NCBI GenBank assembly: GCA_003153555.1
Contig: PLZS01000095.1
Span: 92,133-156,132 of the forward strand
Reading direction: 5' to 3'
Origin: Candidatus Melainabacteria bacterium
GTDB taxonomy: Bacteria > Cyanobacteriota > Vampirovibrionia > Obscuribacterales > Obscuribacteraceae
DNA: 64,000 nt
Under the pieces are notes generated by a model, which worked only from the letters and a program-made list of their open reading frames with translations, was not told the origin of the DNA and made no database searches. Position 1 is the first letter of the stretch. Each line of letters starts with the position of its first letter. Of the stretch, positions 1 to 8,543 are shown one piece after another. The translations under genes and the position numbers were made by a program.

Positions 1-1
1 T

Positions 2-127
2 CATCACCACTTCGAAGCTGTCCTGGGAGAAAAGGGCGTGCCTGAATGGCAGGTGGTTGTCTATTTCTGGATAGCTCAGTTTGCGCTGTGCGTGGCAGTT
101 CTAGGCTTCTTGTACTTCTGGCGCTAA
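2..127 (+). CDS. mraY: MraY C-terminal end (partial)
   Basis: Phospho-N-acetylmuramoyl-pentapeptide transferase makes lipid I at the inner membrane in peptidoglycan synthesis. Only the last 41 codons are inside the window, read in frame 2 and ending at TAA 125-127. The tail starts with His-His-His-Phe-Glu, the conserved MraY motif before the last transmembrane helix. It continues through a Pro-Glu-Trp segment into a hydrophobic helix that ends Phe-Trp-Arg. The match is to the family C-terminus only; the rest lies left of the window. The next gene is 390 bases away and unrelated, so this is the end of its transcription unit as far as can be seen. Confidence 0.85.
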   Translation, partial: HHHFEAVLGEKGVPEWQVVVYFWIAQFALCVAVLGFLYFWR

Positions 128-517
128 ATCCTGGGAGCGCCGGCTTCCAGCCGGCACCTGTAGTAATTCGTTTTAAGCCGAACAGATCACGTGCTCTACT
201 TTCGTATTGGCAACAGAAATCTCCTATAAGAGCTACTGGTCAGATATTATTGACTTCTAGTATCACAAGTATATGCTTGTGCAGCATGCCAGAAGACTGT
301 GACTTAAGGAAGTTTCCAAGAATATAGGATTGAAATGGAGAATCCCGATAATGGAGCGCACGCTGGCGATCCTGCGTGCTTCGAACAGTACGAAGTTTTT
401 CAATTGCGCGTCAGACTATAACCTTTCCTTGTGGCTATGAGCATCCAAGATGGATGTGCTCCGCTTACTGCGATAAGCTAACCGTGTGAAACCGTCGATG
501 ACCGATATCATTTAGTA
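128..517. other. Noncoding stretch between mraY and the TPR gene
   Basis: Apart from the repeat at 131-160, nothing is clearly functional here. A frame at 46-327 is composed of MraY antiframe and noncoding sequence and looks like chance. There is a small imperfect hairpin near 439-461 (arms around GAGCATCCA). No convincing Shine-Dalgarno sequence precedes the ATG at 518, and no clear promoter was recognised. Confidence 0.5.
131..160. repeat. Short palindromic dispersed repeat, copy 1
   Basis: A 30-base element starting CTGGGAGCGCCGGC, with arms GCCGGCT and AGCCGGC around a very short loop. It lies four bases after the mraY stop. Two further copies are at 6163-6193 and 8487-8517. The copies share sequence beyond the palindrome, so this is a repeat family and not chance symmetry. 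It could also act as a 3'-end hairpin for mraY, although no T-run follows. Confidence 0.8.
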
Positions 518-2368
518 ATGGCAGCCAACGTAATGAGCTTAGTAAACGACCTCATCTCTCAACAGAGATGGGACGAAGCTTATTCGATGCTCAGCCGCTA
601 CGCTTCGCAGCAGCCTAACGACCCGCAGATTGAATATGAGCTGGGCGTTCTATGTTTCAACATGGGTCGATACGCCGATGCCGAGATCCATCTCAAGACG
701 TCACTGTCTATTTTTGCTGACAGCCCAGAAGCGCATTATCACCTCGGTCTAACGCTTCTGAAAGAAGACCGTCCGCAAGAAGCGATGCCCGAGTTTCGCG
801 AGGCTTGTGAGCGAAAAGGCAATTTTGCGGTCGGTCATTTGCACTGGGGGCTCGCTCTGTCTGCGATGGGTAAGTTGAGCGGTGCTGTTGGTCAATTCAA
901 TCAAGCGATCAAATTGAATCCACAAATGTCATCAGCCTACTACCAGGCTGCGGTTGCTTGTTTCAATCAGGGACAGTTTGTAGAAGCCGTGCAATATTTC
1001 CAAAAGGCGTGCAACGTCGCACCCATGCTGGGAGAGGCTTACAACGGTTTGGGTGTCACACTGGCGGCGATGGGAAAGTATGAAGATGCCGTTCAATGTT
1101 TTGCAAAAGCCTGGCAGGTAGACAACTCTCTCGCTGTGGTGCAAAGAAATTGGGCATCGGCATTGGTGCAGCTTGGTCAAGTCGACGAGGCAATTAGGCA
1201 CTACCAAGAAGCGGTCGGGGTAACGACCCGCGTCCTTTCTGCGAAGGATCGAGCGGTCACTTATAACGACTGGGGCGTGAACTTGTTTCGTGCCAATCGT
1301 ATGGATGAAGCAGCTGAAAAGTTGGTGTACGCAGTTGATGTTGATCCCACTTTTGCGGGTGCCCACCTCAATTTGGGATTGGTGCGTACTTCGTTGCAAG
1401 AATTTGAACTTGCCGCTGAGGCGTTTGAAAAGGCGCTTGAAGTCAATCCAAATCAAATGGAAATCGCCTTGAACAGCGCGATTACCTATTTGATGGTGGG
1501 TCGCTATTCGGAATCATTGGACCGCTTGAATCAAATTCAAGCGAAAGGAATCAAGAGTTCCGAACTCGATTTCTGGCTGGGCTACGCCAATTTGGCTTTG
1601 GGCAACAGCGCCGCTGCGCAAGAGAATTTCGAAAAATCGATTTTTCAAAACTCTACGAATTACATGGCGCTCGACGGCTTGGGATGCTGTTTTGCCCTTA
1701 ATCGTCAACACGCCGAAGCGATTGACAAGTTCAGTCAGTGTCTGGCGTTGAATCGCGAATATGCGCTTGGACACTTGCATCTGGCACGCAGTCTGGAGGC
1801 GGTCGGACGAGGCGACGCGGCGCTGCTTGAGTATCGTGAGGCAATTACCAGAGATCCGAAATGCTTGCTTCCTGAAAAGGAAGTGATTGAAACTTTGCTG
1901 CGTGCCTCTCACTTTGATGCGGTGATGGCTCGGTCTCTTAAGTTGTTGGAGATTTCGCCTATGGATACCGACGCCAAGCTTAGTCTGGCCAAAGCGATGC
2001 GGGCACAAAACAGAATGCCTGAAGCGCTAAGTTTGCTTGAGGGCATGATTCAAGAGGATCCGACCAACGGTAATGCAATCGTTCTAATGGGACAGATATT
2101 TTTGTCTCAAGGCCGGTTCGTGGAAGCTGACGAACAATTTAGAGTAGCCTCTACTGTTTTTGACGGTGACGCCCTGCTCTATTACTCGTGGGGCAAAAGC
2201 TTATCCTTACTCGGTTTGCACGAGCTAGCTCTGGAGAAGTACGCAAAAGCTTCAGAGATAGACCCCTACGATGCAGACGTTTATGACGCATGGGGCGCGG
2301 CCCTTAAGACGCTTGGACGCTTTGGCGAAGCCGCTGAAGTGTTCAAACGTGCTTCGGAGTACATGTAG
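518..2368 (+). CDS. TPR-repeat protein, start of a signalling operon
   Basis: A 616-residue protein made almost entirely of tetratricopeptide repeats, about 34 residues each, running from near residue 20 to the C-terminus. Typical repeat signatures are visible, such as Gly-Arg-Tyr-x-Asp-Ala and Ala-Leu-x-x-Asn-Pro. No signal peptide or membrane helix is seen, so it is probably cytoplasmic and acts as a protein-binding scaffold. The stop is two bases before the ATG of the histidine kinase gene, so the two are almost certainly co-transcribed. A role as partner or scaffold for that kinase is inferred from position. The start is uncertain: ATG 518 lacks a clear ribosome site and ATG 533 is an alternative. 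Confidence 0.9.
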   Translation: MAANVMSLVNDLISQQRWDEAYSMLSRYASQQPNDPQIEYELGVLCFNMGRYADAEIHLKTSLSIFADSPEAHYHLGLTLLKEDRPQEAMPEFREACERKGNFAVGHLHWGLALSAMGKLSGAVGQFNQAIKLNPQMSSAYYQAAVACFNQGQFVEAVQYFQKACNVAPMLGEAYNGLGVTLAAMGKYEDAVQCFAKAWQVDNSLAVVQRNWASALVQLGQVDEAIRHYQEAVGVTTRVLSAKDRAVTYNDWGVNLFRANRMDEAAEKLVYAVDVDPTFAGAHLNLGLVRTSLQEFELAAEAFEKALEVNPNQMEIALNSAITYLMVGRYSESLDRLNQIQAKGIKSSELDFWLGYANLALGNSAAAQENFEKSIFQNSTNYMALDGLGCCFALNRQHAEAIDKFSQCLALNREYALGHLHLARSLEAVGRGDAALLEYREAITRDPKCLLPEKEVIETLLRASHFDAVMARSLKLLEISPMDTDAKLSLAKAMRAQNRMPEALSLLEGMIQEDPTNGNAIVLMGQIFLSQGRFVEADEQFRVASTVFDGDALLYYSWGKSLSLLGLHELALEKYAKASEIDPYDADVYDAWGAALKTLGRFGEAAEVFKRASEYM

Positions 2369-2370
2369 CA

Positions 2371-4500
2371 ATGACCGATGAAGTCGTTGTTCTGGAGCCG
2401 GTTTCGGATCTCTATCTAAAGACGGAGAAGCTGCTTTTTTTCAGGCTGGCCTTCGCCGCTGTCGGTATGTTTCTCTCTATCGGTATCGGTCTTTATACAC
2501 GCACAGACTTCGACTATCAGCCCGTTCTCATACTGATTATCTCCGTCCTAGCCTACGCTGGTCTGGCTTTGCTCGCCCTTAAGGTACGACTGTTGTCGAC
2601 CGACCAGCAATTGGCGATACTGAATGCGGTGCTGATTGGATCCGATGTGCTTGCTTTGACGGGACTTGTCCACTTCACTCGCGGCGTGGAATCAGATCTT
2701 TACGTTTTATATTTGTTGCCCATTCTGCTTTCCAGTTATACTTTTGGACGAGAGGGAATCACTCGCACAGCGCTTTTCGTCTCACTCTCATATGTCGGTA
2801 TTTTGCTGGCTGAAAATGCCAGTTTGCTTCCCTATTTGGTTGACCCTGATAAGACTACTGGGCTCGCCGGCGCCTACTCGCAGCAACTGTGGCGGCGCAT
2901 TCTCGGTCGAAGCGCACTGCTCGTCAGCGTGGCATTTATTTGGGGACGTTTTTGTGAGTACATGTCGGGATTAGCTGAGCAGGGCGCAAATCGTCTCAGG
3001 GAGCAGCTCAAGGCGAACGAACAATTAGTCAACGAAGTGAAAGGACAGGCTGCTCGTGAACTCTTGATCAATTCCATCAATTCAGCTTTGCGCAGCACCC
3101 TGGATCTCAACCAAATTTTCGAAACAGCAGTAGATGAGTTGGGCCGGGCATTGCAAGCGAGCAGCTGCGCGATTGTTTGTCATAGTTCCTATCCTGACGA
3201 ACCACCGGTGGTGTGTGAATCGATTAGCTCGGCTTTGAAGACAGACAATGGAGATTCCCACGGCATCTTCAACTCAGTCGTTTGTGCGTTTGTTCTGGAA
3301 AATAAATCTACCTATGAACGTGATCCAGTCAACAACAACTTGATCAAAGTTTTTGTCTTCCGAAATCCTGCTAAACATGAGACTTTTAAGCCAATCAAGG
3401 AGGAAGTCGAGCGCCTCAACTTTAGCTCGCTCGTTATCCAGCCGATGATGTATGCCGATGAGTCAAAAGGTGTGTTGCTGATCGGTGAGCGTGATAACAA
3501 GCGGCAGTGGGTCGCTTCCGAGCTCGATCTGATCAAATCTGTTGCCGGACAAGTGGTTGTTGCCATTGAACATGCTGAGTTGGTTGACCAACTTTCGCGC
3601 AAGAACAAAGATTTGCTGCACAAAAACCTCAATCTGGACGCCAAGAATTCAGAGTTGAGGACCGTTCAATCACAACTCATCCACCAGGAGAAGATGGCTT
3701 CGCTGGGTCGATTGGTCGCCGGCATTGCGCATGAATTGAACAATCCGATTAACTTTGTTCACGGCAATTTGCCCTATTTGCGCGAATACTTTGAAGATCT
3801 GAAAAAGATAATTGGCGCTGGCGACAAGATTCAGAGCGATCAGAAAGGTGAGTTTGACGGGTTGAAGAAGTCTCTGAAATACGACTTCCTGGTCACCGAC
3901 CTGGACAATATTCTCGCTGACCTCAATGAAGGGGCTGACAGAATCAGGCAGATCATCCGAAACTTGCGCAGCTTTAGCCGTCTTGACGAAGCCGAACTGA
4001 AGGAGGCATCGATTCAAGAGGGCATCGAGTCAACCTTGAAGATTCTTTCGGAATTTTATGGACGCGACAAAATTCCCGTCGAAACCGACTTTGCGAATAT
4101 TCCACCCGTGCTTTGTTATCCAGGGCAACTCAATCAAGTTTGGATGAATCTTCTCTCAAACGCCGCGCAGGCTATGGGTTCGGTTGCTGAGCCAAAGGTG
4201 ACAATCCGCACTGAAGTCGATCACGACAATGTTGTAACTTCTATTTCTGACAATGGGTCTGGTATTAAACCAGAGGTTCAGAGTAAAATTTTCGAACCTT
4301 TCTTCACCACCAAACCAGTTGGTCAAGGTACGGGATTAGGTTTGTCTATTTGCCATTCGATCATCGAACGGCATGGCGGGCAGATCTTCTGCGAATCATC
4401 GCCGGGCCAAGGAACGACATTTCGGGTAGAAATCCCGATTTATGCCAGACCTTCGGACTTGGTGAGGACTGTACAAGATTCGGCTTATGACCCAGACTAA
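2371..4500 (+). CDS. Membrane sensor histidine kinase with GAF domain
   Basis: A 709-residue sensor kinase. Residues 20-200 hold about six hydrophobic segments (membrane sensor). A GAF-like domain covers about 230-405 and a coiled coil about 405-440. The HisKA motif Ala-His-Glu-Leu-Asn-Asn-Pro puts the phospho-accepting His at 454. The ATPase domain has an N box near 593 (Asn-Leu-Leu-Ser-Asn-Ala), a G1 box Asp-Asn-Gly-Ser-Gly near 627 and a G2 box Gly-Thr-Gly-Leu-Gly-Leu near 653. It should autophosphorylate and pass phosphate to the receiver encoded 51 bases downstream. The sensed signal is unknown. The AHELNNP-type dimerisation motif is common in kinases that read a GAF or PAS input. Confidence 0.93.
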   Translation: MTDEVVVLEPVSDLYLKTEKLLFFRLAFAAVGMFLSIGIGLYTRTDFDYQPVLILIISVLAYAGLALLALKVRLLSTDQQLAILNAVLIGSDVLALTGLVHFTRGVESDLYVLYLLPILLSSYTFGREGITRTALFVSLSYVGILLAENASLLPYLVDPDKTTGLAGAYSQQLWRRILGRSALLVSVAFIWGRFCEYMSGLAEQGANRLREQLKANEQLVNEVKGQAARELLINSINSALRSTLDLNQIFETAVDELGRALQASSCAIVCHSSYPDEPPVVCESISSALKTDNGDSHGIFNSVVCAFVLENKSTYERDPVNNNLIKVFVFRNPAKHETFKPIKEEVERLNFSSLVIQPMMYADESKGVLLIGERDNKRQWVASELDLIKSVAGQVVVAIEHAELVDQLSRKNKDLLHKNLNLDAKNSELRTVQSQLIHQEKMASLGRLVAGIAHELNNPINFVHGNLPYLREYFEDLKKIIGAGDKIQSDQKGEFDGLKKSLKYDFLVTDLDNILADLNEGADRIRQIIRNLRSFSRLDEAELKEASIQEGIESTLKILSEFYGRDKIPVETDFANIPPVLCYPGQLNQVWMNLLSNAAQAMGSVAEPKVTIRTEVDHDNVVTSISDNGSGIKPEVQSKIFEPFFTTKPVGQGTGLGLSICHSIIERHGGQIFCESSPGQGTTFRVEIPIYARPSDLVRTVQDSAYDPD

Positions 4501-4551
4501 AGAAAGCTTGGTCGTACTTTGCGGTTGGCAACCGCCCCACGGAGATCACTG

Positions 4552-5679
4552 ATGGCAAGGCGACACAAAATCCTGGTTGTTGACGACGAAATAGCAAACG
4601 TTCGGCTGCTCAACCGCGTTTTGGGCGATGAGCACGAAACGATTCTCTGCATGAGTGGCGAAGAGGCCGTCAAAGCGCTGCTGGAGCATGATGTCAGCTT
4701 GATTATCACCGACCAGCGCATGCCCATGATGACCGGCGTTCAGCTTCTTGAGAAATCAATCGAGATTCGCCCTGACGCAATCAAAATTTTGATCACCGGT
4801 TATACCGACGTTCAGGCGCTGATCGACGCGATCAACGCCGGTCATGTCTACAAGTACATTCCCAAGCCGTGGGACGCAGACGAGCTCAGACTGACAGTCA
4901 AGCGCGCTCTGGAGACCTATGAACTGAAGGAAAACAACATTCGCTTGATCGGCGAACTCAAAGTGGCCTTTGGGCAACTTGAGGAGCTTTCCACCGGGGC
5001 GATCAGAGCTCTTGCAGACGCTCTTGACGCGAAGTGCGATTACACATCCGGACACAGTTTGAGAGTCAGCCGGTTTGCGGTTTTGATCGGAAGAGCCCTT
5101 GGTCTGCCTCTGGAAACGTTGAAAGATGTCGAATTGGCGGGCGTTCTGCACGACATCGGCAAAATTGGTGTGCCTGAGTCTATTCTCTGGAAACCAGCCA
5201 AGCTCACGCCTGAAGAGCACAAAATTATGTCTGAGCATCCTGTCAAGAGCGCTCAAATTATTGGAGAGCTGAGTGGATTAGTGCGTGCTCGCGCATTCGT
5301 TTTGCACCATCATGAATTTTTGGATGGCTCCGGCTACCCTGACGGGCTCAAAGGTGACGAAATTCCGCTCGGTGCAAGAATCATTCTTGTTGCTGATGCT
5401 TATGATGCCATGACAACAGACCGGCCATATCGCAAGGCGATCGGACATCACAAGGCTATTGCCGAATTGCGTGAAAAATCTGGCACTCAATTCGATCCCA
5501 AAATGGTCAACGCGCTCATCTCTGTAATCGGAGAAGATGGTGAATTGCTCGTTAATGGTGAAGTGCCAGAGAGCTTTCTTGGGCTGTCAATTCCTTCAAT
5601 AAATCCTTCACAGACTGGAACACAGTACTTGGCGGAAGCTGAACGCCGCGAACGGCTAGAGTCGGCGGGTAAGCAGTAG
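4552..5679 (+). CDS. Response regulator with HD-GYP phosphodiesterase domain
   Basis: A 375-residue response regulator. The receiver domain (about 5-125) has the phospho-acceptor Asp at 54 in Thr-Asp-Gln-Arg-Met-Pro and the conserved Lys at 105. The HD-GYP domain (about 165-350) carries His-Asp at 200-201, a His-His-His run at 252-254 and Gly-Tyr-Pro at 261-263. It is therefore expected to hydrolyse cyclic di-GMP under control of the histidine kinase just upstream. ATG 4552 is preferred because GGAG sits at 4541-4544; an in-frame TTG at 4519 is less likely. Its last 128 bases overlap the 3' end of the convergent glycosyltransferase gene. Confidence 0.92.
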   Translation: MARRHKILVVDDEIANVRLLNRVLGDEHETILCMSGEEAVKALLEHDVSLIITDQRMPMMTGVQLLEKSIEIRPDAIKILITGYTDVQALIDAINAGHVYKYIPKPWDADELRLTVKRALETYELKENNIRLIGELKVAFGQLEELSTGAIRALADALDAKCDYTSGHSLRVSRFAVLIGRALGLPLETLKDVELAGVLHDIGKIGVPESILWKPAKLTPEEHKIMSEHPVKSAQIIGELSGLVRARAFVLHHHEFLDGSGYPDGLKGDEIPLGARIILVADAYDAMTTDRPYRKAIGHHKAIAELREKSGTQFDPKMVNALISVIGEDGELLVNGEVPESFLGLSIPSINPSQTGTQYLAEAERRERLESAGKQ

Positions 5680-6694
5680 CGGCTCGCAATGCTTTAAAGA
5701 GTGGATGTTTCGGCAGCAGTTTTGCTTCGTCGGTTGGTCCGAACATTGCTACGACTGGCTTTTGAGCGCCCACTGCGATGTGCATGGGTGCCGAGTCAAC
5801 ACAAACAAGCACGTCGCAAAGCTTGGTCAAAGCAGCAAGATCGGCTAGGCTCTTGGTTTTACCCGCTGATGATATCAGCTTGGAACCCGGTGGCAAGTTA
5901 GCCTGGATGGACTGGATGATTTCGGTGTCATCGGGACCACCGGCAAGGATTGGTTGCAATGTCGAATCAGCGTTAAGCTTGTTGATGAGCTCGATCCAGT
6001 CATTTATTTCCCAAGTTTTGATGATTCCTTTTTCAACAGCCAAGCGACTTGTACCCGGGTGTAGCAATACCTTTCTGGCATCGCCTTTGGTGTCACTGTT
6101 GCGCAAGAAATCTTCCATGCGCGTCATGCTGTCGGCCGGTATGTCTATCTCTGGAATGGTGCCTGGGAGCGCCGGCTTCCCAGCCGGCATCTGACCGTCA
6201 GTCGATCGCATTCCGAATGCCACCACAGGTGTCGGTTCGACAAGGCACGCCGCCAGATCGTGATACATGTCCGAAGCATACTGCTCACGATTCAACCGGA
6301 CTGGATGCGTCAATAACAGCCTGGAGAGTGGCCCTGAGTCATAGCCGATGCGCCATTCTGAGCCACCTAGAAACAAAAGAATCGACACCATCTTCGAGCT
6401 TCCCGATGACAAAACCAGCTCATACTCACCGTCTTGGATAAGATGAACCACCTCGACAATATCTGCGAGGAATAGCGGTCGCTTTTTGATGTCAAACGTC
6501 ACCGTGTCATCTATTAGATTGGTGATTTGTTTAATTGATTGAGAGCGAGGCTCCAACATCAGCGTGATGTGCGCGTCGGGATAAGCTTTACGAAGCGTTT
6601 TAAGAGTAGGCAAGAAGAGAACTTCGTCGCCGATGCCGCCAAAATTGATGGCCAGTATTTTGTTTGTCTTATGTAACCTTGGAATCATCTTCAT
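5552..6694 (-). CDS. Glycosyltransferase family 9 (heptosyltransferase-like), with repeat insert
   Basis: A 380-residue family 9 glycosyltransferase, related to ADP-heptose:LPS heptosyltransferases that build cell-surface glycan. The N-terminal motif Asn-Phe-Gly-Gly-Ile-Gly-Asp-Glu-Val lies near residues 17-25. The C-terminal donor-site region has His-Pro-Gly-Thr-Ser and Asp-Ser-Ala-Pro-Met-His followed by Ala-Met-Phe-Gly-Pro-Thr. A copy of the short palindromic repeat (6163-6193) is read through in frame as residues about 168-178, in the variable linker between the two lobes. The 3' end overlaps the HD-GYP gene by 128 bases. The start is 33 bases from the divergent LytR-type gene, so both promoters must be crowded into or beyond that gap. 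The acceptor sugar is unknown. Confidence 0.88.
   Translation of the reverse strand: MKMIPRLHKTNKILAINFGGIGDEVLFLPTLKTLRKAYPDAHITLMLEPRSQSIKQITNLIDDTVTFDIKKRPLFLADIVEVVHLIQDGEYELVLSSGSSKMVSILLFLGGSEWRIGYDSGPLSRLLLTHPVRLNREQYASDMYHDLAACLVEPTPVVAFGMRSTDGQMPAGKPALPGTIPEIDIPADSMTRMEDFLRNSDTKGDARKVLLHPGTSRLAVEKGIIKTWEINDWIELINKLNADSTLQPILAGGPDDTEIIQSIQANLPPGSKLISSAGKTKSLADLAALTKLCDVLVCVDSAPMHIAVGAQKPVVAMFGPTDEAKLLPKHPLFKALRAATAYPPTLAVRGVQLPPSTVFQSVKDLLKELTAQESSLALHH
6163..6193. repeat. Short palindromic dispersed repeat, copy 2, inside a coding sequence
   Basis: A 31-base copy of the element at 131-160, with one extra C in the loop (TTCCCAG against TTCCAG). It lies inside the glycosyltransferase gene and adds about ten residues (Gln-Met-Pro-Ala-Gly-Lys-Pro-Ala-Leu-Pro-Gly) without breaking the frame. 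Confidence 0.85.
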
Positions 6695-6727
6695 ATAATA
6701 TCCCAGACTCTACTTAGGATTTCGAGA

Positions 6728-7939
6728 TTGCGACCGACAAATTGGTCCCTTGTTTTACTTATCTGCGTCCTTCTTGGGGGCGTCGTCGGCTATATTTTGA
6801 CCTTGTATTTCAAGCCGACTTTGATACCACCCTCCTTCCGGATTGGCAGTTTGACCGAGCCTACCACCGTGCTATTGCTTGGCACAGACGTGGTTTACAC
6901 CGACCTGGGTAGGCGCAATAAAAAAATTGATCAGAATGCTTTCACCGGACGATCTGACACCATTATGGTCTGTCGATTGGATCCAATTCGCGATGCGCTA
7001 GGTATACTCTCGATTCCGCGCGACACCGAAGCGTTGATTCCAGACAACGGAGTTCAAAAGATCAACGCGGCTAACGCGATAGGCGGTCCGAATCTGGCTG
7101 TGCGCGCTGTAAGCAATCTTCTGCAGATTCCTATCGACCATTACGTGGTTCTCAATGTTCACGGTCTGGTAGACCTGGTCAATGAACTCGGCGGCATCAC
7201 CGTCGACGTACCCGCGAAAATGAAATATATGGATTGGACGGCGAAGCTAAAGATCGACCTCGAGCCTGGTCCGCATACGCTCACGGGCAACCAGGCTATG
7301 GGTTTCGTGCGCTTTCGGCATGACGCCCTTGGTGACATTGGACGCGTGCAGAGGCAACAAATCTTTATCCGAGCTGTGCTCGCCAAAGCCCTTCAACCTG
7401 ACTCCTGGAGCCATCTTCCGAGACTCCTGGAGATTGCTAACCAATATATTTCGACGGACTTGAGTGTCGGCGACATGATGTCGATGGCGACATTCGCGCG
7501 CGCCATCCCTAAGAAGAATCAAACCATGGCGATGCTTCCGGGCAATTTCAGCGGCAGTGGTGGGTGGATTTCCAGCAAAGCTGAGATCAGAGGAATAGTC
7601 GCTCGCCTGATGGGATCGAGTTTTGTTACGTCTTTACGTAACGAAATGCGCATTACAATTCAGAACGCCAGTTCGACACCAGGCTTGGCATACAAGGTTG
7701 CAAAGATATTGCAACGAAAGGGTTACATCGTCACCGTCAAACAATCGAAGCTCAAAATCGGACCGTACAAGCAGACAAGAATCATTGCCCAGCGTGGCAA
7801 TTCCGATGACGCAGAGCAGGTCAGAGTCGACCTGGACGAGCATGGGGATATTGTAAATGCCTCTGTTGGAGATATAGAAAGCACCGTGACTGTGCAGGTT
7901 GGGGATGATCTGGCTCTAATCCTTAGCGAATCTAAATAA
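6728..7939 (+). CDS. LytR-CpsA-Psr family protein with LytR_C tail
   Basis: A 403-residue membrane-anchored enzyme of the LCP family, which transfers undecaprenyl-linked glycopolymers to the cell wall. One N-terminal transmembrane helix (about 7-28) is followed by the LCP domain. Conserved stretches are visible: Leu-Leu-Gly-Thr-Asp near 52, Gly-Arg-Ser-Asp-Thr-Ile-Met near 77, Ser-Ile-Pro-Arg-Asp-Thr near 96, and Lys-Ile-Asn-Ala-Ala near 111. The last 100 residues match the LytR C-terminal domain (Ile-Gln-Asn-Ala-Ser). The start is TTG, with AGGA at 6716-6719 at a good distance. It is divergent from the glycosyltransferase, and a joint role in surface polysaccharide is plausible. Confidence 0.92.
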   Translation: MRPTNWSLVLLICVLLGGVVGYILTLYFKPTLIPPSFRIGSLTEPTTVLLLGTDVVYTDLGRRNKKIDQNAFTGRSDTIMVCRLDPIRDALGILSIPRDTEALIPDNGVQKINAANAIGGPNLAVRAVSNLLQIPIDHYVVLNVHGLVDLVNELGGITVDVPAKMKYMDWTAKLKIDLEPGPHTLTGNQAMGFVRFRHDALGDIGRVQRQQIFIRAVLAKALQPDSWSHLPRLLEIANQYISTDLSVGDMMSMATFARAIPKKNQTMAMLPGNFSGSGGWISSKAEIRGIVARLMGSSFVTSLRNEMRITIQNASSTPGLAYKVAKILQRKGYIVTVKQSKLKIGPYKQTRIIAQRGNSDDAEQVRVDLDEHGDIVNASVGDIESTVTVQVGDDLALILSESK

Positions 7940-8160
7940 TTCGATGCCTTTGAAGATCGGCACATAGTGCCATTCTACGCAATGCAAAGCGAAAGCTTCA
8001 GACATTGTTATTATTCCTCTTGAAATAGCACTTCGCGCCTAGTATGACTTGGTGTACAGTATGTGCGGTTCGCAGCTGTGACCCAGCAACTTTTCCGCGA
8101 TCACGCTATTATGGTGCTGGCTACAACCAATCCCGGCAGATAGTCAGAAAGGCAGGCAAC

Positions 8161-8397
8161 ATGATCCATTACGTTTATGCTACTCGCGGTGGTTACCTTT
8201 ATCTAGTTGGTAAATTTGCTCACAGACCGAAGGTACAAAAAACCGACGAGTTTGTGTTGTCTGTTCCAGAGAAGACTTCTCAGTCTCAGATCGACACATT
8301 GGCTCATCGTCGCTTCATGGATCACCTCAACCGTCCACGCAAGGTTGTCCATGACCGTCACAAAGCTGGCACTGAACGTGAGTTGGCTACAGTCTAA
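8161..8397 (+). CDS. Small basic protein of unknown function
   Basis: A 78-residue protein that I do not recognise. It opens with an aromatic-rich segment (Ile-His-Tyr-Val-Tyr-Ala-Thr-Arg-Gly-Gly-Tyr-Leu-Tyr) and continues with a charged, Arg/Lys/His-rich C-terminal half. There are no cysteines, membrane helices or signal peptide. ATG 8161 is chosen because AGGCAGG lies just before it; the frame is open back to 8044 but that part looks noncoding. A strong intrinsic terminator 28 bases after the stop supports a real, separately transcribed small gene. Size and charge would suit a nucleic-acid or ribosome-associated protein, which is inference only. Confidence 0.7.
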   Translation: MIHYVYATRGGYLYLVGKFAHRPKVQKTDEFVLSVPEKTSQSQIDTLAHRRFMDHLNRPRKVVHDRHKAGTERELATV

Positions 8398-8424
8398 TTG
8401 CCTTTCGAAAGAATCATTCTTATA

Positions 8425-8458
8425 CGTGCTGCTCGAGTCGAGCGGCACGTTTTTGTTT
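8425..8458 (+). terminator. Intrinsic terminator after the 78-residue gene
   Basis: Arms CGTGCTGCTCGA and TCGAGCGGCACG pair over 12 positions with one G-U wobble and are followed directly by TTTTTG. This is the clearest rho-independent terminator in the window. Confidence 0.88.
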
Positions 8459-8486
8459 GGGGCGCCGTTAACGCATCTTTGCCAAC

Positions 8487-8517
8487 CTGGAGCGCCGGCT
8501 TCCTAGCTGGCACCTAG
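8487..8517. repeat. Short palindromic dispersed repeat, copy 3 (diverged)
   Basis: A third copy of the element at 131-160. The left arm AGCGCCGGCTTCC is conserved, while the right arm has drifted to TAGCTGG, so the palindrome is weakened. It sits between the terminator at 8425-8458 and the 3' end of the kinase gene. Confidence 0.75.
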
Positions 8518-8543
8518 CCGCGAAGCGGCTTCGTCACGGTGCG

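Noticed and set aside
46..327. A 93-codon open frame at the left edge
   Set aside because: It overlaps the mraY end in another frame, runs through the palindromic repeat, and has no protein-like pattern.
932..2008. Antisense open frames of more than 160 codons inside the TPR gene
   Set aside because: The sense strand codes clearly for TPR repeats, and the antisense products have no domain and arise from codon bias.
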